Below, in pieces: positions 35,565 to 47,670 of a DNA stretch of 64,000 nt. The notes beneath the pieces were generated by a model. That model was not told where the DNA came from and made no database searches. It saw only the letters and a program-made list of their open reading frames with translations. Source of the DNA: Siphonodentalium dalli (Eukaryota; Mollusca; Scaphopoda; Gadilida; Siphonodentaliidae); assembly GCA_032622095.1 (NCBI GenBank), contig CP136066.1:67154278-67218277 (forward strand), read 5' to 3'. A program made the position numbers and the translations under genes. How positions within the stretch are numbered: the first letter of the stretch is position 1; each line of letters begins with the position of its first letter.

Positions 35565-36642
35565 GACTGTTTCTTGGTATATAATTATATGTGCACACAG
35601 GTTTATATACTTTTCTTCCACGTACATGTACCGTGTGTGGCGCGGAATCGATGTCATTGCGACGAGGAGATGACCACACGGGTGCATACGTACCCGTCAT
35701 GGCGTCCAGTAACTATCGGATGTACACACCACCGTGCTACAATCCAAGGGCAACCACATACATAAAGAAATGACACTCTTTAGATTAACGATTATGATTT
35801 ACGCTTTTGAACATAGACAACGAACCGAATATTTATTTATGAAATGCACGTACGAGTGCCGATGATTTACAATGTAGTCCAAATTAATAATATATCACTT
35901 AATTGAAATGTCGATACTGCGGACTAAACGGACTCTATCACAACATATCCTCGCACAAATAGGTTCATATTCGGCCTATAATACTCGTATAGGTTCATAT
36001 AGGATTACTTTATTCTGAAATAAGCACATAGTGGACTTATATCCGTAATACCGTTTTATGGCGCGGGCCACAATAAAAACACAAAGGGTGTACATCTGGT
36101 TGTGAGTTGGTTTATTCGTGTTATTGTCCACCCTCAATTAACCTATAAGTTATTATGAGTCGATAATGCATGCCACTAAAATACTCTCATTTTCAGTTCG
36201 TTATGGACTCAAAATGAGGCAATTCTACGCCGATTATGAACCTAAAACAGATCATATTATAAGTCGACAACGTGCTGATTTTCGTGAGAACAGACTGACT
36301 ATCAAGTCGATTCGATGTCAAGATCTGAACAACGACTCGGTGTTCCTGAAAGCCCATGGCGGTTTGAAACATGAAATTGTGTTAACTTTTTTTTGACATG
36401 CCGGTGACGGGGATCAAAATAGTTTGCAAGATACGTCAACTACTCATATACGAACTGTATGCCTGGATATAACGTGAACAATTCAAAAGCGAACAATATT
36501 ATTCGTATTTTGGAGCACAAACCGCCATGTGGCTTCAAGATGAATACCATGAAAACAATTCCAGTGTAAACATTAACAATTTAATAAAGAACAGGTACAT
36601 TCAGTAATCTAATCTCAAATATTGTGTATATTACTTCCACAG
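35565..36642. other. Intron with fragments of families E and B
   Basis: Family E lies at 35955-36090 and a reversed family B end at 36478-36537 (CACAAACCGCCATGTGGCTT). An open frame at 36166-36396 follows an AG but is out of phase with the flanking ZP exons and is not ZP-like. Confidence 0.55.
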
Positions 36643-37034
36643 GTGACAAACGATACGATGGTGTTCAGAAATTTCGTTAGTTATCATGAGGGGTCACGTG
36701 ACGATGAAGTTTTGGCTGGCGATCGCTGGAGAATCCACTTTGAGTGTCAGGTTTCAACCACAGGCACAGGTTCGGCCGTCGTTAAACCTGGCGAGGTGGT
36801 CGAACACACCATAGTAAACCAAGGCCACCACTTCGGACCTTTCATCGGGTTTTATGAAGATCCCGATTACACTAATATTATATCAGGGAACCCGCTGAAA
36901 ATAATAACTGGAGAACAGGTATACACAAGGCTATATATATCCAACGACACTGATGTAAAGATGGTGGTACATCGATGCTATGCTGTCCCAGACTTCGTCC
37001 ACAACGCAACACAGTACAACCTCATTATGAACGG
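36643..37034 (+). CDS. ZP domain, second exon (ZP-N end to ZP-C start)
   Basis: Acceptor CTTCCACAG, donor GTGAGT; 392 nt, phase 0 to 2. It encodes VTNDTMVFRNFVSY, WRIHFECQVST (fourth ZP-N cysteine), a long linker and VHRCYAVPDFVHNATQYNLI with MNG. The last matches the CYATP...Y.LI.NGC signature that opens ZP-C. NAT is a potential N-glycosylation site. Confidence 0.95.
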
Positions 37035-39231
37035 GTGAGTTTGATACTATGATATTGAGAGCAACTAAATATATTCTAAACAGAGAATTATACCACAACT
37101 GATGGGGCAGGTTTTTTTTATTACGAAACATACATACGGCGTAATCGATCCGAGGTTTCGTTGTTTAGCACGGAGGATTCGATGGGATGCCAACGAGGGT
37201 TCGAGCATTTTTGGTGCATTTTTTGTGTGTTATTAAAATGTGGTAATTCATGAAATGAGGTTCACTGCTGGATACTAAACATGTAAATGCTAACATTTGG
37301 TAGTTTGTCGAGTGGGGAAACCCTTATTACACATGTATATGCCGTCGACTGGGTGTAGATGGTGCCGGGTATGAAAATATCTTGTTCACTAGTCAGGTAT
37401 ACTGTCAACGGGAATAAAATCAGTGCACATAATAAAACCCTCGGTAGTTCTAACTCAATGTTCACAGTTTTGCATTGCCTAAGATATGCGACGATATCTT
37501 GTCAACTCGCACTGTGATTTTCAGCTCACAACACGTTGGAATATCCGATATAATTAAGAAGTGAGGCGGGGTATAAACAAAAATGTCAACGTGATTGTCA
37601 ACGAGGGTTCGCTATGCAGACATTACAATAAATATACCAGGGATGACCGACACTGTGGCCTGTTGGCGTCTCATGAAGGTCACTGGAGCTTTTAGCCATT
37701 GGCCATGGCTCATTGTGTGTGGAAAACAAAACACCACCGATGAATATATTTGTATTTAGTATACACAAACTGACTAACCTGGTTTTAAATAACGAGAATG
37801 ATTATATACATTGCGTTTCCAGAAGTCAATGTATATACTGACATATTATCCTTTGATTGGATGAAGAACCATCACATGTCATCACCTATCAAAGTATCGC
37901 CTGGCTAGTCTTTAAACTATTATGTTTTGTACATGTATTACCTTCCTTTGAATTAGGAGAACCCCATCATAAACGGGTCGATAAAAAATAATTATTGCGA
38001 TATGTGCTTAAAATACTTGTTAAAATATATAGGAGCATAAACACGAGGACTTGTTAGCTTCGTGAGTTAAAGGTCAGGGTTTTTGTTTTTGTTTTGTTTT
38101 GTTATTTATTTATTATTTATTTATTTACATGACCGGTTATTGGTCTTGGAGGGCCGTACAACTCTTATACATTGCTTACGTGTATGTTAGCTATGAGTTC
38201 AGCTGTTGTTTCAGGGTGTAAGTGCGTCGTGCGTGAACGGAATATAAGTTGTCACGCGCATACATTTCAATTCGTTTATTGATGCTGATATCAAGTGGTT
38301 TAATGATTTAAAGTTTGGTACAGTGTGTCGCTATTTGTGTCAAGAGTTCATGGTTATTGTTCAGTGTTGTTTTGTCCAGGATATCAGGATATTCATATTT
38401 TATTGATGAATCCACATCTGTGTTTGGCGAATGGCTCACATATTCATATAAAGTAAATAGGTCTTTGTTGCCTGTATTGCTTATTTGACATACTGCGTTT
38501 GTCGCTGTATATAAAACTGTCTTCATTCTATCCTTCTTTTGTACATACTGTATTTTCTCAATTTCCTGAGAATATAGCATATATATAAATCAAATTTGAT
38601 CTGAATAGTTTTCTATTCGTGTGTAGCAAGAATATGTTTGTCATGATCAATACCTTGATTATAGCCTTTTTGCAGGCGGCGGACGAGTTTTTAGTTGTGG
38701 CCCAAACGATATGAGGTATATTTCCAGTCATTTTGCAGTTTCATATTTAATTAACTTTTGTTGTTAAATAATCATGCCATTCATCGGAAAGCTCTCAATG
38801 AGAGCTTTCCGATGAATGGCAACAAGCCTTATTTCCGACTAAATCCTGAACATTTACCCATAATTCTCCTGTTGTTAAGGAGTCAATTATGTAGGGCATT
38901 ACTGTAGTCTAATGTACCCTAAATATAGTTAGTGTTTCTATATTCCGCTTCGCGCTTAAGTCTGTAAGATGTATTTGGTGTTATTAATATCGTGTAAACA
39001 TTCTTGCTTGATTGCACCATAATGCATAACACACCTTTACGTTGGGGAAAATAGTCAGTCAAGACTTGAATTAATGTTATTTATTGGAATACTTGAGGGA
39101 CATTTAAAATGACAGAAAACATTTGTTTGATAATTTTATGACCTGTAAAAATGTGTTGACTCTGATTCTAGTGAAAATGTTCAGCGACACAAATCTACTG
39201 GCCTTGTCAGAAATAGACATTATAAATGATA
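37035..39231. other. Intron, no exon seen
   Basis: AT-rich, with a poly-T/TTTATT run at about 38080-38130 and a perfect short palindrome at 38776-38820. Confidence 0.5.
38776..38820. repeat. Perfect 45-bp palindrome
   Basis: GCCATTCATCGGAAAGCTCT-CA and its exact complement are separated by one base. The flanks show no further symmetry, so it is not obviously part of a larger element. Confidence 0.9.
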
Positions 39232-39689
39232 TGTGACCCGCCATATCAAATCCAGTCGTAAGTCGGGATTTCTTTACCCTGTGCCAATGCATTCTCTTAT
39301 ATATGCGAGTCGACCATAGGTCGCCTCGCATATACAAGAGAATGCATTGGCCTAACAATTTTTTATCATTTTTTAAAATAAATGTTTCTTCCTTTTTTTA
39401 GGACATAAAATAAAAAAAACATCCATTACCCTGCAGGGAGCCCCACTCATATATAGAAGCATATAGAAGAGTGTCGTCTGCTCATGTTTGTCTGGGGCTC
39501 TGTATGGGTGAAATTATAAAATTGTTAAAGAATACAAGAAAAAATTATTAAAATTGTAAAAAATTGTTAGGCCAATTCATTCTCTTATATATGCGAGGCG
39601 ACATATGGTCGACTCGCATATATAAGAGAATGCATTGGTACAGGGTAAAAAATCCCGACTTACGACTGGATTTGATATGGCGGGTCACA
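39232..39689. mobile_element. Fold-back element with TA target duplication and hairpin modules
   Basis: Ends TGTGACCCGCCATATC and GATATGGCGGGTCACA, flanked by TA on both sides. The inverted arms run through GTCGTAAGTCGGGATTT, then CCCTGTGCCAATGCATTC, then a hairpin module. The core (CCTGCAGGGAGCCCCAC) is shared with 25454-25890. TA flanks suggest Tc1/mariner-type mobilisation. Confidence 0.85.
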
Positions 39690-39974
39690 TATTGGTGCAG
39701 TAGCTAGAGGTATCTAACCTTGAATACATCTTTAAATTCATCCGCCATCCATTATGTTTATATATCTTCACTCAGGGGCAGCAGGAAGACTACCAACCAT
39801 GAGCATGCTGCTTATGTACAAACATATCATATACTTGTCCATAATTGTGTTGTTATATATTATGTGTCATAGTACAAATAAAAAATCAATAAAAAAAAAA
39901 ACGTGTACAATTCTAACTCCGAATTAATTGAAGCCGATATATAATTATGGCGATACTGTCGTTGTCCATTTCAG

Positions 39975-40254
39975 ATGCGCCGCGGAACCCACTCTCAACA
40001 TTACATATGTGTCCGACTCCGAGTTCCTGTTCCACTTCATCGGTTTTCATTTCACACATTATGCTGACTCGATATCTATCAAATGTGATGTCAACTTCTG
40101 CGAACGGAATGATTTCGGCGGACCATGTTCCACTCGATGTCACAATTCGAATGGGTTCAATGGCGGCGGAAGGGGAAGGAGGTCAGCGAAAACGATAGAT
40201 ATCTCAAACAGGAAAATTAGAAGCGAATCATTGGTGATTTATGACAAGAAATAA
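39975..40254 (+). CDS. Final exon: ZP-C end, furin-like site, stop
   Basis: Acceptor CATTTCAG, phase 2 in, 280 nt including TAA. It encodes CAAEPTLNITYVSD, FLFHFIGFHFTHYADSISIK, then CDVNFC and GGPCSTRC, completing ZP-C. A basic GRGRRSAK site follows, as in the cleavage site of many ZP proteins. A 23-residue tail ends LVIYDKK. No transmembrane segment follows, so the product should be secreted unless another 3' exon is used. Confidence 0.95.
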
Positions 40255-40309
40255 CATTTGACGTAAGTGCATCAACCTGTCTATCAAATTTATTTTACAA
40301 TGGATACAT

Positions 40310-40326
40310 AATAAAAATTAAATAAA
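40310..40326 (+). terminator. Polyadenylation signals of the SRCR-CUB-ZP gene
   Basis: Two AATAAA hexamers at 40310-40315 and 40321-40326, 56-72 bases after the stop codon. They fit a short 3' untranslated region. Confidence 0.7.
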
Positions 40327-43300
40327 CCTATCAACAATTTAGATAATTGAGATTGAACTTTGGATTATCTTGGATTATCTCTGAGTTGAAAGTTGGCACG
40401 TATACGTGCTATCGCATGTTTCCCAAACAATAAGCACAATCAATCGAATGGAATATTTTCAGTGTAACCTTATTTAAATATAATTATGTTTTAAATCGTT
40501 TCACTCGAACAAACATAAATGATTTATAGAATAACAATTACGAATTGTAGAAACAAAACCATGTAAACGTATATTGCTTCAGTGTGAATATCATGCAGCA
40601 TATTACAATAGTCAATATCTATAATTCATGTATAATGCACCTAATTATATATAGAACATGAACCATCATGTATTTTATCATGCTTCCTCTCGGATATACA
40701 TCCATATAAATCCCTACTCAAATTAGATTGTCATGGAGATTTCAATGTCACTAGACAAATCTTTCGCTGTCAAATTTTATTATATGCAGACATTTTCTGC
40801 GTCATTGATGGGCAGGAGGGCACAAGCTTTCGAAGCTGAACTTAGAATGATAGATAAATCTACCCTCTCTCGCCACAATAATTGATCAGTCCGTGCTCAA
40901 TCCATTCGACCAATACAAATGATTATCACGCCTTATCATCCTCTGCCAAACACCCGACTGCCCCATGAATACAGCAACTTATGTTAACTCCTTTTATGCC
41001 GAAATAAATTATTCGTTGAACTTCAATAAAGTAATTTAAGAGTACCGGTGAACTATATATTTTGCGACTGCCCCCTATATCCCGTGCAGCAATGTGGATA
41101 GCCTGAATTGGATTAATTTTCTGAGCCGAATCTTTTCACAGTACATCCGAGTAAAACTTGCTTCTATTTCGTCCATAAAAGCCTTGCATGGAATAGCGTG
41201 TCTGACATTTACAGAAGAGGTCCCCATATGCTATCTCGTAACGTGCGCTAGCATCGACAAATTCACCCCTTGTGGACCTCATTCTGCTTATGTATCGTCT
41301 CGGGGAAGTATCTATAGTCTCAAATTAATTTTCTTTTTAGTTACTTTTTCCCTTCTGTTCAGTTCACATGTCCGCTAATTGGCAGAAATTAAAATGCATT
41401 AACAAGTGGCTAATGGGTGAACATCACCAACTTCAACTGGGGAACTTCAATCTGATCCCCGGTCTCCCATAGCAGTTAAGGCCTAAGCGCTGTGAGGTTC
41501 ACAGAGCGTCACTATATTCACCATATAAGGACCCCAGTCTACAAATGTTAGACACACTATTTCACAGCTTGCTTCTAACTTTTTTTCAGATAGATGCAAC
41601 CGCTGCTCAATGTCGGACAGAAAGATAAATATTTTCAGATTGCAATAATTACACCTCTTAGAACCTACTCTGACTCGATTCGTTCTTTCGCCCCGACCAG
41701 TTACAGGGCCGTGATAATATATAAATGTCTACCTCCAGTTCCACAAATTAGTGGACGGAGATAATAAAGAATTGAATTGAATTGATTGGGAATCTACGTC
41801 ATAAAATGCTAAAAAAAAATGGCGGTAATTTCTCTCACATCGGAGTTAGTATACCTCGTTGTTTTGGCTTATAATAAAACAAGACTCAACCAAACAAGTT
41901 AGCGAATGAGCTACCAATTGTTGCTAGCTCACTTTGAATCCCCATATAAAACGGTTATTAGATATTAGTTTTCAACATTTTTCGAGGCATGCAATTTGAA
42001 CTTCAAGATCTTATTAAAAGCAAATATGATCGACATCCGGATTTTGCAGTATCCGAGATGAGTTGATAGCACAGCTCATTCGTCTAATAACTTGCCGATG
42101 TATTTTGAAAATATTGAAAAAAGAATGTTGAGGTTACATGGCGTGATATTTTGTCACCATATTCGAGCAAATTATGACGTAGATTTTCGGCCCTGTGTTA
42201 ATCCTATTCCGCCAAGTGCCAGTTTTTCACGGCGATATTTATTAGTTCAGATATCCCGTGTGCAGAAAAAACTTACTTGACAGTTGACAACATTGAGAAA
42301 TTTGAGATACTTGCCCTTAACAAGTCGCCCCAAAATGAGATAAAATCAATTGGGTCAAGGAAAACCGTGATATTGTTTTAACATATGCACCCATTTAGCT
42401 TGTCGAATGGCATGATGCGATGTGTCTAATTTGACCAGTAGCTATGTGGGATCATTGAGTATAAAGAAAGAAAGAGCAATATTTTAAGATGGCCATAATT
42501 ACACCCCTTTGATTGTTTCGAACCTACTAAGATTCGAATCCCTAATTTGCCCCGACCTACATGTTAGAAGGCACTAAATAAGTAGAATTACATCCCTTTC
42601 GTTTTTACTCGAATACGGGTTAAAAAACATTCTGGCACGCGAATGGCGTATAATATTTCAAATAAATTTAATATAATAACCATCGCATGCACAAATATGG
42701 GGTTTCCCAAGTTTGTAATGTGCTCGTGTCCAAACAAACAATGGCGGGAGATTGTAGCTGGTTATTGGTTTTCGTCAGCCTTTCAAATTTTGTCCAAAAA
42801 GTGGGGTAGTGTGGAAAGGTATATTGACAATTTGTAAAAAGGCTTGGTTCGTCTGAATGGTTGTTCTTCACGTGCATCGTACACGTCGAAACTCGCGAAT
42901 TTAGCGTGGGCGTGGCCAAACGTTAACACTGAGGCCTGTGAAAAAACATTTAGTTCCTTTCAACCCACAGCGATCCCACTTCTGAGAATATTATAACGAG
43001 AGAAAATGAAAATGAGTCATAGAACTACATCTATTTTTCTAAAGTGAATTTCTTCATGAAAGTAACAACGTGGCGTCGTTTGCGTTTGTGAGTAGCCGGA
43101 CAGTGTGGGCGGGTGGTCAATGTTGAAGGCATGCTACTCTTGACGATTCAATGCCTCGACTTTACGGTTTGTTTCTCTGAAATAATAATGGATGCCTTTC
43201 GCACAACGAACTGCTACTGATAATAATTAAACAAGAAATTCAATTAATTGAGGAAAAACACACACTGTCCTGAGTGGTATTGATAAGCTATTGGAGGGTC

Positions 43301-43977
43301 ATCAGGAATGGCAGTATAAATGTCAATTCAACTAAAGAATGAGTATATTTACCCCAGAAGTATAGTATAATGATAGGAACATAGTATGAATGCGATACCA
43401 CCCACAAAACAGTGTGAACTGAACGTTTGTTTATATAGAGCACGTAAATCGTGAGAGATAAGCAATTTTACACCGTGGCGATTTTTTAAGAGAGTGATTC
43501 GCTGTGATCCATTCAACACCGAAATGTTGAGAGGCGAGGATTAGCAAATGATAAGAACCTTTATGTTTTAAACAACTTGGTGGCATTTCTAACCAATGTT
43601 CAGTTAGTGGGGGGTTTCCTCGGTGTTGAGTGTGTTGCTTATTGCATAGTATTTCCGTAATGTTTGTTTACATAGCACACAGTACTAGTACTAACACCAC
43701 AGTAACATGACAATAACATGCAATTCATGCGATATTTATAATTGGAATAAGAACAGAATTTGTCTATAAATTGATAATATTTCTGTTTATGGCAGTTCTA
43801 ACGGAATATCCTTATTGGCAATATTGCGTTTTAGCGCAATTAGTCACACTACAGTACACGTACATAAACTCCCTACAATTCAAGTGGTGTAGTCCATCTC
43901 CATGGTACAATTATAACAAATAGGTGGAACAAATATAGGATAATTCTACTATTTGCAGAAGGGTGATCTTATGAGGG
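40327..43977. other. Intergenic, no gene recognised
   Basis: Contains family D fold-back repeats (41203-41292 and about 41500-41560) and a string ending AATAAAGAATTGAATTGA at 41763-41780 that looks like a retroelement tail. Two stretches (about 41635-41705 and 42480-42570) share AATTACACC and CGAACCTACT-like motifs. Short open frames show no domain. Confidence 0.55.
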
Positions 43978-44255
43978 AGATATTAACTGCGCTTAAGTGC
44001 AATAAGGATGTCATTGCACTTTAGCGTAAGAAGGAATGTCTCATTGCGCTTAAATGCAATAAGAATATGCCTTATTGCACAGGAATATCTTATTGTATTT
44101 AAGCGCAATAAGTTATCTCTAATTGCGAATAAGCACAATAACTTAAGGAATATTCTTATTGCGCTTAAACGCAATGAGAAATATTTTTATTTCGCTTAAG
44201 AAGTTAAGTTAAGCGCAATTAGAGATTTCTTAAGTTATTGTACTTAAGCGAAATT
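43978..44255. repeat. Cluster of TTATTGCGCTTAA motifs in both orientations
   Basis: TTGCGCTTAA, GCAATAAG, ATTGCACTTTAG and their complements recur about every 25-40 bp. Adjacent motifs face each other and could pair into many small hairpins. Confidence 0.75.
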
Positions 44256-44299
44256 GTCCATTTAATGTCAATTTGGCTTACCATAGAGATCATCAACAA

Positions 44300-45200
44300 T
44301 GTCTATGCGCAACGCCAATCTTCTCTTTTTGGATTCCAACTGTTGGCTTATTATGAACTTCTATAGTGGTACAATGCAAATTAGAATCAAATGATAAAAA
44401 ATATGTATGTATTGTAACACAACTATACCGATGAAAAGAAAAATAATAATTTGGGCCGGGATTAGATGTTGGGTTGGTTATATGGAGAAAAAGTGGGTTC
44501 ATATCGATGAACTGACAAAAATTAGTAGAGCGTTAGCGACCAATGTTGCCATGTAATGATGTAATGCATCGCGACTGTACTGTAGCCGCAATGATATAAA
44601 ATGGGGGGGGGGGGGGGTCAGAAATTTTCTGTATTTCTATAAATGGCACCAGAATTATATAGAAAGGAATAGCAATCGATATACGTATACGGTATAGTAA
44701 TAGCATAGATATACATGTAAGTATCAAATGATTAAATATGTACGTAACGCGACTATACCGATGAAAAAAAAAAATTGGGCTGGGATTAGAGGTTGGGTGG
44801 ATTATATATGTGGATATGGGGTTCATACCGATGAACCGATATAAATTAGTAGAGCAATAAAGACCAATGTTGACACAAAATTCAAAGCGACTATACTGTC
44901 GCGATAAAACTATAAAATGGGGGGGGGGGGTGTCTGAAACTATCTCCATTTCTATAGATGGTGCCATAATTTTATAGTAAGGAATAGCAAATGATGTAAG
45001 TATATAGTGATATACCATAGAAATTAGTATCACATGATAACATATACACATAATGGCTAATGCGACTACACTGATGAAAAATTAATTGGGGGGGGGGGGT
45101 CTGACAGGTTATATGGAGGAAATATGGGTTGGTACCGATAGACTAAAATAAATTTGTCGAGTGATAATGACCAATGTTGACGTATAAAGTAACGCGACTA
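44300..45200. repeat. About 320-bp tandem repeat with poly-G tracts, three diverged copies
   Basis: The landmarks GCGACTATAC, GATGAAC/GATGAAAA, AATTAGTAGAGC and a run of 10-14 G recur at spacings of about 310-325 bp. G runs are at about 44605, 44921 and 45088. Confidence 0.75.
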
Positions 45201-45483
45201 TACTGTCGCACAATTTGCCAAAACGGCGAAAGATTAATGAATATTACGAGACATGCATGTCATGTGTCAAAAGTTACTCAAAACTGTACTATATCACGAT
45301 TATACATGTTGTGTTAGGCTGTGGGTCAAAAGTGAGTAGGTGACCAACTAGAAGTCCCAAAAGCAAAAGATATCAGGTAGAACTGGACAGCTGGTAAAGT
45401 ATGGACCCTGGTGCCCAATATGGAGAAGCGCAGAAAACACTCGCAGAGCCCTAAAATTGATTAACAACAATGTCAACATACAT

Positions 45484-45965
45484 GTACATGTAGGATTTCC
45501 CATTAAAATCGATTTATGTCGATAAAACTCTTATTTTTCAAAATTTTAAGCTGAGACTTCGTATGCATATCTAGAATACTTACATAATCTTAATTTAACT
45601 AATTTTAACAAGTGATAGTCTTTTAGACTTGAGAAATAATTTTTTATTAAACATCGATTTAAAAAAAAAGTTAGGTATAATTAAACAATTGTTAATAAAA
45701 CGACTAATATCCAATTTATGAAGTTCGGACTTTGAATGCATGTGTAATATACTTATCCTATCTTAAAATAACTGGATTGTGTAAGAAATAAGCTTTCAGA
45801 CTCGAGAAATTGATTTTTTTTAAACATGAAAAAAAAACCGTAAAAAGAGACATGAAATTTAACATAGGATTTCCCCATTCAAATTGATTTATGTCGATAA
45901 AACTCTTATTTTTCAAAATTTTAAGAGGAGACTTCGTGTGTCCGCGTGTAATACTTATATTTTCT
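45484..45965. repeat. Direct repeat pair of about 105 bp
   Basis: ATAAAACTCTTATTTTTCAA with GACTTCGT context occurs at 45484-45590 and 45858-45965. A weaker related piece lies between them. No gene. Confidence 0.7.
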
Positions 45966-47670
45966 TAAAATGATAAAGCCCAACACGTAATTATGATTTA
46001 GATGGAAGAAATTGAATTTTTTCGACGAGTCGAGAATTCGGAGAATAGCTGTCCTCGCTTGAAGTTGAACTCCGCGTCGGCGGGAATCGAGGATCTAAAT
46101 TTCACTCCACTTCAACATCCGAGAATTCCTGCAAGTCGTCATAGAAGCTCGCATGTAAACACATCAATATATGCATACATACAACTAAGAATATTGAAAT
46201 TTAAATCCCAGCACAAAGTAAAACTCTTCCGAGCCGAATTCACTGATCTTCAAGCGAGCCTGAGTCGTGAACGATTTAGATTTTAGGCACCTTGTTTACG
46301 ATGACGTCACGGTCATTTCGCGGTCAATCTAGTTACCCAATTGGCAGAAATATTTAGCCGTACCTCTTAGTTTTATCAGTTAGAACTCTAATTTTATTGG
46401 CGATTTGAGATCAACATCATGGTATGAAACTGTTTATGGCGGTGTTATCCAAGTGTGTGCTTTGATAATGATTAAAATTTTATTTTGCGATCAAACGTCA
46501 GTGCAGCTCAGCAGAAATGCATGGGCACTAGTTCAGTTCAGCAGAAATGCATGAGTCCTACGATTATAGTACATCCACTGGACGCGGCTTCGCCGCGTCG
46601 ACCAGTGGGTGAAAAAAGAATACTTTGTCACTAGAATTTGTGTTCTTTTCATCATGTGTCATTTTGCCATACCAGTAGTTACTATTACGGGTTCGTGAAA
46701 CCAGTCACGGGTACCCGAGCTTTGCGTGCGATCACAGAGTCTACCACTGACTATGAACTGACAACAAACTAATTAAATACAAAATAATCACCGAAAACAA
46801 AACTATATCACTTTACTGTGAGAGGCAACAAGTTTGAACGGCACTATTTTCTCACAAACGGAGCCGAATAAATGTCAATTCTGCGAATGCTTTTGGGACT
46901 TTCCGAAACATTTGCGACTACTCCCTATCCCTGACTCAAATCCAAGATGGCCACTGGCACCCATGTTTTAAACAAAATTTGGAAACATTTGATGATTCCC
47001 ATTTAGTAGTCACCCCACAGATCCATATGAAGTTTGGTGATCGGATGAGGAATGTGGTTTGTTGGGTGTACCGAAGGATTTAGTCACCAAAGAGTAAGAA
47101 ACAAGATGGCTGCCAGCGGCTATGTTTTTCATTGAAAATTGTTAAACTTTGATAGCTCTCATCTAGAGGTGATCCTAAAAATGCCTGTAATTTTTTAAAG
47201 CAGTTCTCCAATAATTGTGGGCTATATTGATATAAAATATAAATATTAAACCTAATAGATATTCACCATACTATCATGCTAGGGGGAGAGGATTCACAAC
47301 TCTGAAAAAAAATTACTCGATGAAAATTAGTAATACTACATTTTTTCCCAATAACTCCGAATAACTTTGATGTCACTTATCAGCTCAAATCGCAATTCTT
47401 ATCAGCGCTAGTTAATTATGCGAAATTTGTCACATGTCTCTATTACCTGTTCCACGGTGGGGAATACCGAGTTGATGAGTATCACGCATTCAAAATGGCC
47501 GAGGCGATCGAAAACGCCACCAGAAGCGAGGAAAATGTAATAAACTAAGATATGACATATTTTAAAGTTATTATACAATGTTGTGTACAGCACTGACATA
47601 GCTTTATTGAATCGAAGGTCAAAATGGTGAGAGTTTACCTGTATTAAAAAAAAAAAACAATAAGCATTCT
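45966..47670. other. Intergenic, no gene recognised
   Basis: A 94-codon frame at 46002-46286 has no domain and contains inverted pieces (CTCGCTTGAAG and its relatives). A small hairpin, CCACTGGACGCGGC to GACCAGTGG, is at about 46575-46608. The remainder looks like decayed dispersed repeat. Confidence 0.45.

Noticed and set aside
36166-36396. Candidate extra ZP exon after a TTTTCAG site
   Set aside because: It would enter in phase 1 while the neighbouring exons end and start in phase 0. The sequence lacks ZP features, and the two ZP exons already join seamlessly.
42500-42560. Possible tRNA-type B box (GATTCGAATCCC)
   Set aside because: No matching A box, acceptor stem or cloverleaf could be drawn around it. 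A similar string at 41640 suggests a dispersed repeat.
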